From DASWIP01 sp036397635 (GTDB taxonomy: Bacteria; Actinomycetota; AC-67): a stretch of 21,649 bases of DNA. The stretch lies in the NCBI GenBank assembly GCA_036397635.1, contig DASWIP010000086.1, positions 1-21,649 of the forward strand. The letters run 5' to 3'. Position 1 is the stretch's first letter. Every line of letters starts with the position of its first letter. Positions 5,652 through 12,987 of the stretch are shown piece by piece. The position numbers and the translations under genes were made by a program. The notes under the pieces are model-generated. The model searched no databases. It was not told where the DNA came from and saw nothing but the letters and a program-made list of their open reading frames with translations.

Positions 5652-7228
5652 GTGGGCGTCTCCTCGTCGGAATGGATCAACCCGTAGGTGTACGAGTCCA
5701 GCAAGGCCTGCCAGGACGCCTCGATGATGTTCGGGGAGACGCCGATCGTGGACCACTCGCGATGCCCATCCTGGCTCTCGATGAGAACGCGCGTGACCGC
5801 ACCGGTGCCGGCCTTCTCCTCGAGGATGCGGACCTTGTAGTCCACCAGCTCGATCGGCTCCAACCCCGGGTAGAACTTCAGCAGGGCCCCACGGAGGGCG
5901 GCGTCAAGCGCGTTGACCGGTCCGTTCCCCTCGCCCGTCGCGACATGGCGCTCGCCGCGCGCCCAGACTTTCACGGTGGCCTCTGACACCACGGCGCCGT
6001 CGGCGCGCTTCTCGACGATCACTCGGAACGACTCGAGGTGGAAGAACTCGCGGTCAAGGCCCGCGTGACGTCGCATGAGCAGCTCCAGCGACGCGTCTGC
6101 GGCCTCGAAGTGATAGCCGACGTGCTCGAGGTTCTTGATCTCGCCGAGGATCGCGGCGGCGATGTCGGGGCTGCGTTCGAGGTCGATGCCGATCTCCCGC
6201 CCCTTGAGCACGATCGTTGACCGTCCCGACAGTTCGGAGACCAAGAGCCGCCGCGCGTTGCCGACCCGCGCCGGATCGACGTGCTCGTACGCGCCGGCCA
6301 TCTTGGCGAGGCCGCTGGTGTGCAGCCCCGCCTTGGTCGCGAACGCCGCCGAGCCGACGTAGGGCTGATGTGGGTCCGGCGTTATGTTGCAGATCTCGGC
6401 GACCGCGAAGTGAACGTCGGTGAGGCGCTCGAGATGCATGGCATCGAGCACCGGCGCCCCCATCTTCAGCGCAAGGTTCGCGATGATGGTGAGCAGGTTC
6501 GCGTTGCCGCAACGTTCGCCGATCCCGTTCGCGGTCCCCTGCACGTGCCCGGCTCCGTGCTCGACTGCGACCATCGTGTTCGCAACCGCACAGCCGGTGT
6601 CGTTGTGGAAGTGGACGCCGATGGTCTCGGCGCGCTGCTCGCGCACGGTGTCGACGATCGACGCAACCTCCCACGGCATCGTGCCGCCGTTGGTGTCGCA
6701 CAGCACCAGGTGCGTAGCGCCGGCGCCGGCGGCAACCTCGAGCGTCTTCAGGGCGTAAGCGCCGTTCTGCCGGTAACCGTCGAAGAAGTGCTCGGCATCC
6801 AGGAACACCTCGAGCCCCTCGGCGACCAGGACCGCGACAGTGTCCTCGATCATGCGCAGGTTCTCATCCGGCGTCGTTCCCAGGGCCTCAGTCACCTGCA
6901 GCTCGGAGGCCTTGGCGACGATACACGCGGTCGGCGCGCCACTCGCGAGCAGCTCACGCACGACCGGGTCGGAGTCGGCCTTCCCGCCTGCGCGCCGCGT
7001 CGAGCCGAAGCATGCGATCTTCGAATGCTGTAGATCCAGCTCGGTCGCGCGACGGAAGAACTCGATGTCCTTGGGGTTCGAGCCCGGCCACCCGCCCTCG
7101 ATGTAGTGCACGCCGAGGGTGTCGAGCCACGAGGCGATCTTGAGCTTGTCGTCTACGGTCAACGACAAGCCCTCGCGCTGCGCGCCGTCGCGCAGCGTCG
7201 TGTCGTACAGCGTCACCGGGGAAGGCAC
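5648..7228 (-). CDS. cimA: (R)-citramalate synthase
   Basis: About 526 aa. It condenses pyruvate with acetyl-CoA to citramalate, the first step of the threonine-independent route to 2-ketobutyrate and isoleucine. The N-terminal HMGL-like TIM barrel begins TLYDTTLRDGAQREG, and has the metal-binding HFHNDTG and the signature NGIGERCGNANL. A C-terminal LeuA-dimer-type regulatory domain follows (roughly the last 140 residues). Features separating it from LeuA are the GAQREG (not GEQSPG) motif, YIEGGWPGSNPKD, and the insert around FFDGYRQN, all typical of the CimA (TIGR00977-type) group. The start is GTG 7228, with GAGG 6 nt upstream and 7 nt after the ilvE stop; the upstream extension of the frame lies inside ilvE. 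The stop overlaps the next gene. Its product would be isomerised and oxidised by LeuCD and LeuB encoded nearby. Confidence 0.93.
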   Translation of the reverse strand: MPSPVTLYDTTLRDGAQREGLSLTVDDKLKIASWLDTLGVHYIEGGWPGSNPKDIEFFRRATELDLQHSKIACFGSTRRAGGKADSDPVVRELLASGAPTACIVAKASELQVTEALGTTPDENLRMIEDTVAVLVAEGLEVFLDAEHFFDGYRQNGAYALKTLEVAAGAGATHLVLCDTNGGTMPWEVASIVDTVREQRAETIGVHFHNDTGCAVANTMVAVEHGAGHVQGTANGIGERCGNANLLTIIANLALKMGAPVLDAMHLERLTDVHFAVAEICNITPDPHQPYVGSAAFATKAGLHTSGLAKMAGAYEHVDPARVGNARRLLVSELSGRSTIVLKGREIGIDLERSPDIAAAILGEIKNLEHVGYHFEAADASLELLMRRHAGLDREFFHLESFRVIVEKRADGAVVSEATVKVWARGERHVATGEGNGPVNALDAALRGALLKFYPGLEPIELVDYKVRILEEKAGTGAVTRVLIESQDGHREWSTIGVSPNIIEASWQALLDSYTYGLIHSDEETPT

Positions 7229-7235
7229 AGGAACC

Positions 7236-8156
7236 TCACACGTGCTCGAGCCACTGGCCGTACTGTTCGACCTCACCCTTGACCGCCGCGAAGAAGGTCT
7301 CCTGGATCTTCTTGGTCAACGGACCGGGCTCGCCGGCGCCGATGACGCGGTCGTCGATCTCGCGCACGGGCGTGATCTCAGCTGCGGTGCCGCAGACGAA
7401 GACCTCGTCGGCCGTGTACAGGTCGGTGCGCTGCATCTCTGCCTCGTACACCGCGACGCCCAGGTCGCGCGCGATCGTCATCACCGAGTCCCGGGTGATG
7501 CCGACCAGCGCGCCGGCCGACATCGGCGGGGTGATCAGGTCGTCGCCGCGCACGATGAAGATGTTCTCACCGGTCGCCTCGGAAACCATCCCCTGCGGGT
7601 TCAGCATGATCGCCTCGTCGTACCCGGCCTTGATCGCCTCGACCTTGGCGAGCTGCGAGTTGATGTACTGTCCGGTGCCCTTCGCGGCCGGCGGGATGAT
7701 GTTCGGGTCGTGGCGGCGCCACGACGAGACCTTCATACGTACGCCCTTGGTGAGCCCTTCATCGCCCAAGTACGTGCCCCACGGCCACACCACCACCGCG
7801 ACGTTGACCGGCGCGAGCAGCGGATTGAGACCCATCTCGCCGTACCCGAGATACACGAGAGGCCGCACGTAGCACGACGGCAGGCCGCTCGCGCGCACGG
7901 TTTCCTTGCAGGCGTCCATGAGCTGCTCGCGCGTGTATGGGATGTCGATGGTGAATATCTTCGCCGAGCGGTACAGCCGGTCGATGTGATCGGTCAGCCG
8001 AAAGATCGCCGGGCCCTTGCGCGTCTCGTACGCGCGGATGCCCTCGAACACACCGCTGCCGTAATGCAACGAGTGCGTGAGGATGTGGATCTTCGCATCC
8101 TCCCACGGCACGAGCGTTCCATCCATCCATATCTTCTCGGTGGGAGTGATCGGCAT
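7236..8156 (-). CDS. ilvE: Branched-chain amino acid aminotransferase
   Basis: A 306-aa PLP enzyme of fold type IV that interconverts branched-chain 2-keto acids and Leu, Ile and Val using glutamate. Motifs seen are HSLHYGSGVFEGIRAY near the N-terminus, Lys159 in AAKGTGQYINS as the expected PLP Schiff-base lysine, GMVSEATGENIFIV, and the phosphate-binding region GITRDSVMTIARDLG. The start ATG 8156 shares one base with the leuB stop (TGATG), so translation is coupled; longer upstream frames run antisense-like through leuB and are rejected. Length matches bacterial IlvE. It is the third gene of the leuB operon and supplies the last step for the leucine and isoleucine routes encoded around it. 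Confidence 0.96.
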   Translation of the reverse strand: MPITPTEKIWMDGTLVPWEDAKIHILTHSLHYGSGVFEGIRAYETRKGPAIFRLTDHIDRLYRSAKIFTIDIPYTREQLMDACKETVRASGLPSCYVRPLVYLGYGEMGLNPLLAPVNVAVVVWPWGTYLGDEGLTKGVRMKVSSWRRHDPNIIPPAAKGTGQYINSQLAKVEAIKAGYDEAIMLNPQGMVSEATGENIFIVRGDDLITPPMSAGALVGITRDSVMTIARDLGVAVYEAEMQRTDLYTADEVFVCGTAAEITPVREIDDRVIGAGEPGPLTKKIQETFFAAVKGEVEQYGQWLEHV

Positions 8157-9211
8157 CAGCTCTCTCCTTCGATCCCTTCGGCGATCAGGTCGCCGATCTC
8201 GTCTGTCGTGAACCCCATCTCGGGTCCGGCGGTCGCACGCAGCTTGCCGAGCGCTCGTAGCGCTGCGTCGTTCACCCGGCGCGCCGCGTCGGCTTCGCCC
8301 AGGTGCTCGAGCAACATGGCTACAGACAGGATACAAGCCACCGGGTTCGCCCACCCCTTGTTCGCGATATCGGGCGCGGAGCCGTGCACCGGCTCGAATA
8401 TCGAAGGCGCGCGCCTCGGCGGGTTGATGTTCCCGGACGCCGCCAGGCCCATCCCCCCGGCGATCGCAGCCCCCAGATCGGTCAGGATGTCGCCGAACAT
8501 GTTCTCCGTGACCACGACGTCGAACCGCTCTGGCTGGGTGACGAAGTACAGACACGCCGCGTCGACGTGGACGTAGTCGCGCGCGACGTCGGGGAAGTTG
8601 GACTCACCCATCTCGGTGAACGCGCGCATCCAAAGATCGCCCGCGTGGACCAGCACGTTGGTCTTGTGCACCAGCGTGATGTGGCGGCGCGGGCGGCGCT
8701 CGGCCAGGTCGAACGCGTACTCGAGTACGCGGTCGATGCCGGCACGCGTGTTAATCGACTCCTGCGTGGCGACCTCCCGCGCGGTGCCGCGCCCCTGCAC
8801 ACCGCCGGCGCCCGCGTACAAGCCTTCGGCGTTCTCGCGGATCACGACCATGTCGATGTCGTCGGCGGTCTTACCGGCCAGGGGCGTCGGCACGCCCTCG
8901 GGGAGCTTGACCGGCCGCAGGTTCACGTACAGGTCGAGGTCGAAGCGGAGGCGCAGAAGCAGATCGCGTTCGAGCACGCCCGGCGGGACGCGAGGATCCC
9001 CCACCGCGCCCAGCAGCACCACGTCCAGCTCGCGCATGTCGTCCAGGACCGCATCGGGCAAGACCTCGCCTGTCTTGAGGTAGCGCTCGGCACCGAGGTC
9101 GAAGTCGTGCTGCTCGAACGTGACCCCCGTCGCACGCAACGCTTTGAGGCCCTGCGCGACGACCTCGGGACCGATGCCGTCGCCCGCGATAACCCCGATC
9201 CGGTAAGCCAT
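8156..9211 (-). CDS. leuB: 3-isopropylmalate dehydrogenase
   Basis: A 351-aa NAD-dependent decarboxylating dehydrogenase that converts 3-isopropylmalate to 2-ketoisocaproate in leucine synthesis; homologues also act on 3-methylmalate in the citramalate route. Family motifs are IGVIAGDGIGPEV at the N-terminus, VVIRENAEGLYAG (catalytic Tyr), LVHKTNVL (catalytic Lys), and NMFGDILTDLGAAIAGG with the metal-binding aspartates. EPVHGSAPDIANKGWANP follows near the C-terminal nucleotide site. The start is ATG 9211, 2 nt after the stop of the MDMPI-family gene, with little Shine-Dalgarno signal, so coupling to the upstream gene is likely. The stop overlaps ilvE by one base. The close homologue tartrate dehydrogenase is less likely given the leucine-gene context. 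Confidence 0.96.
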   Translation of the reverse strand: MAYRIGVIAGDGIGPEVVAQGLKALRATGVTFEQHDFDLGAERYLKTGEVLPDAVLDDMRELDVVLLGAVGDPRVPPGVLERDLLLRLRFDLDLYVNLRPVKLPEGVPTPLAGKTADDIDMVVIRENAEGLYAGAGGVQGRGTAREVATQESINTRAGIDRVLEYAFDLAERRPRRHITLVHKTNVLVHAGDLWMRAFTEMGESNFPDVARDYVHVDAACLYFVTQPERFDVVVTENMFGDILTDLGAAIAGGMGLAASGNINPPRRAPSIFEPVHGSAPDIANKGWANPVACILSVAMLLEHLGEADAARRVNDAALRALGKLRATAGPEMGFTTDEIGDLIAEGIEGES

Positions 9212-9213
9212 GA

Positions 9214-10044
9214 CTACGGGATCACGCTCAGCGCATCGAGCACCCGGCGTCCGAGCTGCTCGTCCCCCTGGACGCGGACGCGACCATCGGCGAGCGCGTA
9301 AGCCGGCTGCCATCGCCCGCCGCACAGACAGAAGAACGCCTCGAGGTCGCACGTGATCCTCACCGTCGGATCCGCGGGGGCTTCGACGAGTGAACCGCGG
9401 CCCCCTTGGACCGCGACGGCGACCGGGCGACCGGCCGGCGCGACGTCGAACAGGACCACAGTGCCGTCGGGGGCGGCGGCCGCTTTGCCGACCACGCGCG
9501 GAAGCGACAGCGTCGCGAGGCGCTCGAAGCAGGCGCGCGCGACCGCGCCGTCGAGGTGGCCCGGCTTGCCGGCGGCCCGGCGGATGTCCTGCTCGTGGTA
9601 GAAGAAGTCCATCAGCCGGATGCCCATGAAGTCGCGCGCCGGCAGGGGGCCGAACGGCGAGTTCATCGTGGCCTCCCACGACGGGTCGTCCATCTGCGCG
9701 AGATCCTTTATGCGCGCGGTGGTCACCTCACGGAACTCCTCGAGCACCTCGGCGCCCGGTCGCGGACGTCGCCACTCGACCTCGCGCTCGTTCAGCGCCT
9801 GGAAGTCGTTGGTGACATGGGTCGCGGCCGAGATGTCGATGTCCTCGGGCGCGCGCGGCCGTCCGCTGATGATCGCCTCGTAGCTGACGAGGTGAGAAAG
9901 GTTGTCCTTGACGCTCCAGCCCGGCAGGTCGGTCGGGCGGCCCCAGTCGGCGTCGCCGAGCTGCGAGCAGACCTCCTCGACCGAGGAATAGGCCTGTTCC
10001 ATCAGGGCGACGCGATCGGCGTCGGTCGGGGCGGTCGGATCCAT
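9214..10044 (-). CDS. Maleylpyruvate isomerase (MDMPI/DinB-like) family protein
   Basis: A 276-aa protein with an N-terminal DinB-like four-helix MDMPI domain (about 10-160) and a C-terminal SCP2-like beta domain (about 170-270, ending in DGRVRVQGDEQLGRRVLDAL). DinB-fold metal ligand candidates are His51 (LSHLVSYE) and Asp146 with His150 in MDFFYHEQDIRR. This DxxxHEQDIR form is the version common in actinobacterial family members, which are often annotated as mycothiol-dependent enzymes. The start is ATG 10044, with GGAGGGGAG at 10060-10052 seven bases upstream. It is the promoter-proximal gene of the leuB operon, two bases from leuB. Its reaction is unknown; a thiol-dependent isomerase or transferase is inferred from the family only. 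Confidence 0.85.
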   Translation of the reverse strand: MDPTAPTDADRVALMEQAYSSVEEVCSQLGDADWGRPTDLPGWSVKDNLSHLVSYEAIISGRPRAPEDIDISAATHVTNDFQALNEREVEWRRPRPGAEVLEEFREVTTARIKDLAQMDDPSWEATMNSPFGPLPARDFMGIRLMDFFYHEQDIRRAAGKPGHLDGAVARACFERLATLSLPRVVGKAAAAPDGTVVLFDVAPAGRPVAVAVQGGRGSLVEAPADPTVRITCDLEAFFCLCGGRWQPAYALADGRVRVQGDEQLGRRVLDALSVIP

Positions 10045-10078
10045 GTGCGAGCTCCCCTCCAGGTTCGTTGGAGCAATG

Positions 10079-10084
10079 ATTCTA
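10079..10084 (-). promoter_or_regulatory. -10 box of the leuB operon
   Basis: TAGAAT on the minus strand matches the -10 consensus at five of six positions. Transcription would begin near 10072 and give a leader of about 28 nt that contains the strong GGAGGGGAG ribosome-binding site. No leader peptide or attenuator is seen. No good -35 box is visible. Confidence 0.5.
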
Positions 10085-10181
10085 GCCAGCCATCTGCGCG
10101 AAGAGCCTTCGGCATGAGTGTGAGGGCGGCCCGGGTTCGGCCCGGCGGCGTGGGATCGCGCGCCTGCCCTGAGTAGATGCT

Positions 10182-10238
10182 GTTCCCGGGATCGTGTGCG
10201 TGTGCGGTCCGGACGGCACACGCACACGATCCCGGAAC
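10182..10238. promoter_or_regulatory. Large palindrome between the divergent leu operons, candidate operator
   Basis: GGGATCGTGTGCGTGTGC (10188-10205) and its perfect reverse complement (10216-10233) form 18-bp arms around a 10-nt centre, which itself contains the palindrome GTCCGGAC (10207-10214). With one unpaired C (10187 or a neighbour), pairing extends outward through GTTCC/GGAAC to 10182 and 10238. It lies between the leuB-operon promoter and the regulator-leuC promoter and outside both predicted transcripts, so it is better read as a DNA site than as a terminator. Confidence 0.7.
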
Positions 10239-10266
10239 GACCACATCGTCCGGATCACGGAGGCGG

Positions 10267-10294
10267 TTTACCGAACGGTCGTCTGTGATAGCAT
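10267..10294 (+). promoter_or_regulatory. Promoter of the regulator-leuC-leuD operon
   Basis: The -35 box is TTTACC (10267-10272) and the -10 box is TAGCAT (10289-10294), with a 16-nt spacer; the sequence TGTGA directly precedes the -10 box. The expected start point coincides with the ATG at 10302, indicating a leaderless mRNA. Confidence 0.6.
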
Positions 10295-10301
10295 ACGCGG
10301 G

Positions 10302-10886
10302 ATGGTTCTGCGAGCAGCGTCCCATCCGGTCCAGGTCGGTCCTCGCGTGCGCGCGCTCCGGGAGGCGCGCGCACTAAGCCTGCGCGACCTCGCCGCTCGC
10401 TCCGGCGTCAGCGCCCCCATGCTCTCGCAGGTCGAGCGGGGCGAGACCTCGCCCACGCTGGCGGTCGCCGCGAAGATAGCGGCGGGCCTCGGGCTGTCCT
10501 TGTCCGGCCTGCTCCGCCTCGACGAGGCTCCCAGCGTCGCGGTCGTCCGCGCGAAGGATCGCCGTGCCGTGCGCCGCGACGGACATCGGTTCGAGCAACT
10601 CACCCCCGACCTCCCCGGCGAGCGCGCCTCCGTGAGCCACCACACCCTGAAGCCCGGCGCGCGCACCGGCGTCGCCGGCGACCCGCCGATCCACGCGCCC
10701 GGCAGCCGCGAGACCGCGGTGGTGCAGTCCGGGATGCTCAGGCTCGTGCTCGGGGACCAGCACCACGACCTGGCGCCGGGGGACGCGATCACCTTCGACG
10801 CCGATCTCCCCCACCATTTCGAGAACCCCGGCAGCGACGCGACCGCGTTCATCGGGGTCGTCACGGCCGGCTTGCGCAACGCGTGA
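10302..10886 (+). CDS. XRE-family HTH regulator with C-terminal cupin domain
   Basis: A 194-aa DNA-binding regulator. Residues about 13-67 form an XRE helix-turn-helix (VRALREARALSLRDLAARSG then APMLSQVERGETSPTL), and residues about 95-190 form a cupin sensor domain (metal/ligand barrel; HAPGSRETAVVQSG, LAPGDAITFDADLPHHFENP). The start ATG 10302 is chosen because the predicted promoter ends 7 nt before it; the longer frame from 10194 runs through the palindrome and promoter and looks non-coding. It is the first gene of the leuC operon, 11 nt before leuC. In streptomycetes and corynebacteria the regulator beside leuCD is of the IclR type (NdgR/LtbR), so a different family occupies that place here. 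It probably binds the adjacent palindrome and controls itself and both leu operons. The ligand is unknown. Confidence 0.88.
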   Translation: MVLRAASHPVQVGPRVRALREARALSLRDLAARSGVSAPMLSQVERGETSPTLAVAAKIAAGLGLSLSGLLRLDEAPSVAVVRAKDRRAVRRDGHRFEQLTPDLPGERASVSHHTLKPGARTGVAGDPPIHAPGSRETAVVQSGMLRLVLGDQHHDLAPGDAITFDADLPHHFENPGSDATAFIGVVTAGLRNA

Positions 10887-10897
10887 AAGGGACGCCG

Positions 10898-12286
10898 ATG
10901 CCGAAAACCATGTTCGAGAAGATCTGGGAAGCGCATCTGGTGCGCGACGACCTGATCTACGTCGATCTGCATCTGGTTCACGAGGTCACCTCGCCGCAGG
11001 CGTTCGAGGGCCTCCGCCTGGCCGGCCGCGCCGTCCGGCGACCGGACAGGACGGTGGCGACGGCCGACCACAACGTCCCCACCGACGGCACGCCGACCGC
11101 GCGCCTGATCGTCGACGAGCTGTCGCGCGCGCAGGTCGAGACGCTCGAGCACAACTGCAGCGAGTTCGGGATCCCGGTCTACTCCCTCGGGTCCGAACGG
11201 CAGGGCATCGTGCACGTGATCGGCCCCGAGTTGGGCCTCACCCAGCCGGGCATGACCATCGTCTGCGGCGACAGCCATACCAGCACGCACGGCGCGTTCG
11301 GCGCGCTTGCGTTCGGCATCGGCACCTCCGAGGTCGAGCACGTGCTCGCGACGCAGACGCTCGGACAGAAGCGGCCCCGCACGATGCGGCTCCTGTACGA
11401 GGGGAGCCTCGGGTTCGGCGTCACGGCGAAGGACCTGATCCTGGCGACGATCGGGCGACTCGGCACCAGCGGCATGGTCGGCCACGTAGTGGAGTACGCC
11501 GGCCCCGCGATCGAGGCGCTCAGCATGGAAGGCCGCATGACCGTATGCAACATGACCATCGAAGGCGGCGGTCGCGCCGGGATGATCGCGCCGGACGAGA
11601 CCACCTTCGCCTACATGCGAACGCGGCCTGCGGCACCCAATGACTGGGACGACGCGCTCGAACGGTGGCGCGCGCTGCCCACCGAGGACGGCGCAACCTT
11701 CGACCGGGAGGAACGCATCGACGCCTCGGCGATCGCGCCGATGGTCACGTGGGGCACGACACCGGGGATGGTGGTGCCGGTCACCGACCGGGTGCCCGAT
11801 CCCGCCCACGCCGCGACGGTAGCGCCCGAGACGGCCGAGCGCGCGCTGGCGTACATGGGCTTGCAGCCGGGCACCCCATTGACAGAGCTGGCGCTCGACC
11901 GCGTGTTCATCGGCTCGTGCACGAACTCCCGCATCGAGGATCTGCGCGCCGCCGCGCGCGTCGCCGAAGGCCGCAGGGTCGCCTCCGGCGTGCGGGCCAT
12001 GGTCGTCCCCGGGTCCCGGCACGTGAAGGCGGAGGCGGAGGCGGAGGGCCTCGACCAGATCTTCACCGCCGCCGGCTTCGAGTGGCGAGAGGCCGGCTGC
12101 TCGATGTGCCTGGGGATGAACCCCGACATCCTCGCCCCGCAGGAGCGATGCGCGTCCACCAGCAACCGCAACTTCGAGGGCCGCCAGGGCGCGGGGGGAC
12201 GCACCCATCTAGTCTCCCCCGAGATGGCGGCGGCCGCGGCGATCGAGGGACACTTCGTCGACATCAGGGAATGGGGGAAGCGATGA
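10898..12286 (+). CDS. leuC: 3-isopropylmalate dehydratase large subunit
   Basis: A 462-aa aconitase-family iron-sulfur subunit that, with LeuD, isomerises 2- to 3-isopropylmalate (and, in the citramalate route, citramalate to 3-methylmalate). The [4Fe-4S] ligands are visible as Cys341 in FIGSCTNSR and Cys401 and Cys404 in AGCSMCLGMNPD. DSHTSTHGAFGALAFGIGTS is the other family signature. The start ATG 10898 has GAAAGGGA upstream at good spacing; a GTG at 10883 overlapping the regulator stop is an alternative without a Shine-Dalgarno sequence. The stop overlaps the next gene (ATGA). Length is typical. The usual partner leuD is not adjacent but one gene away. Confidence 0.97.
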   Translation: MPKTMFEKIWEAHLVRDDLIYVDLHLVHEVTSPQAFEGLRLAGRAVRRPDRTVATADHNVPTDGTPTARLIVDELSRAQVETLEHNCSEFGIPVYSLGSERQGIVHVIGPELGLTQPGMTIVCGDSHTSTHGAFGALAFGIGTSEVEHVLATQTLGQKRPRTMRLLYEGSLGFGVTAKDLILATIGRLGTSGMVGHVVEYAGPAIEALSMEGRMTVCNMTIEGGGRAGMIAPDETTFAYMRTRPAAPNDWDDALERWRALPTEDGATFDREERIDASAIAPMVTWGTTPGMVVPVTDRVPDPAHAATVAPETAERALAYMGLQPGTPLTELALDRVFIGSCTNSRIEDLRAAARVAEGRRVASGVRAMVVPGSRHVKAEAEAEGLDQIFTAAGFEWREAGCSMCLGMNPDILAPQERCASTSNRNFEGRQGAGGRTHLVSPEMAAAAAIEGHFVDIREWGKR

Positions 12287-12987
12287 CGGCAACGGACATC
12301 GATACCGCGGCGGTGGATCACGCGCTGATGACCACGCGAGCGGTCCGCAAGCGACTCGACCTCGACCGTCCGGTTGAACCGGAGGTCATCCTTGATTGCC
12401 TCCGCGTGGCGACGCAGGCGCCGACGGGCTCGAACCTGCAGACGTGGCGCTGGATCGTGGTCACCGACCAGGCGAAGCGAGCAGCGCTCGCCGACCTCTA
12501 CGCGCGCGCGATCGGCCCGTACCTGGATGTGATGGAGAACGCGTTCGGCAACAACCCCGGCTCGCGTCCGGTGATCGATTCGGCACGCCACCTCGTCGAG
12601 ATCCTCCCACGCGTGCCGGTGTTGGTGGTTCCCTGCGAACTCGGGTCGTTCGAGGACCAGCGCTCGTTCCTCCGGGACGCCGGCTACCCGATCCCGATCT
12701 CGGATAACCAAGCGGCGAGCGGCTTTTACGGGTCTATCTGGCCGGCCGTGTGGAGCTTCCAGGTGGCGGCACGCGCGCGCGGCCTCGGGACGGCGCTGAC
12801 GACGATGCATCTGGGGTTGGAGAAGGATGCCGGCGAGCTGCTCGGCATCCCCGAGACCGTCTCCCAGATCGGGCTGGTGCCGGTCGCCTACTACACCGGC
12901 GACACCTTCAAGCCTGCGTCGCGCAGGCCGGCGGAAGAGATCACCTACTGGAACGGATGGAAGGAACCATGGAACCCGTCGGCGTGA
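12283..12987 (+). CDS. Nitroreductase-family flavoprotein
   Basis: A 234-aa protein of the FMN-dependent nitroreductase fold. Near the N-terminus TTRAVRKRLD and ATQAPTGSNLQTWRWIVV give the FMN-phosphate-binding Arg and the typical AP-x-x-x-N-x-Q-x-W-x-(F/W) motif. The C-terminal half has ARARGLGTALTTMHLG and a LLGIPETVSQIGLVPVAY segment typical of the family. It is wedged between leuC (4-nt ATGA overlap) and leuD (19-nt overlap), with GGGGGAAG before its ATG. This forces co-translation with the isopropylmalate isomerase subunits. Its substrate is unknown. The tight overlaps suggest a role linked to this pathway or to its iron-sulfur enzyme, but that is inference. Confidence 0.9.
   Translation: MTATDIDTAAVDHALMTTRAVRKRLDLDRPVEPEVILDCLRVATQAPTGSNLQTWRWIVVTDQAKRAALADLYARAIGPYLDVMENAFGNNPGSRPVIDSARHLVEILPRVPVLVVPCELGSFEDQRSFLRDAGYPIPISDNQAASGFYGSIWPAVWSFQVAARARGLGTALTTMHLGLEKDAGELLGIPETVSQIGLVPVAYYTGDTFKPASRRPAEEITYWNGWKEPWNPSA

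Noticed and set aside
10194..10301. N-terminal extension of the XRE-cupin regulator
   Set aside because: The extension translates the palindrome and the promoter (giving MCVCGPDGTRTRSRN); the helix-turn-helix domain begins after ATG 10302, which sits at the predicted transcription start.
10268..12208. Minus-strand open frame of 646 codons opposite the regulator and leuC
   Set aside because: Antisense shadow of genes with clear motifs; no family signature of its own.
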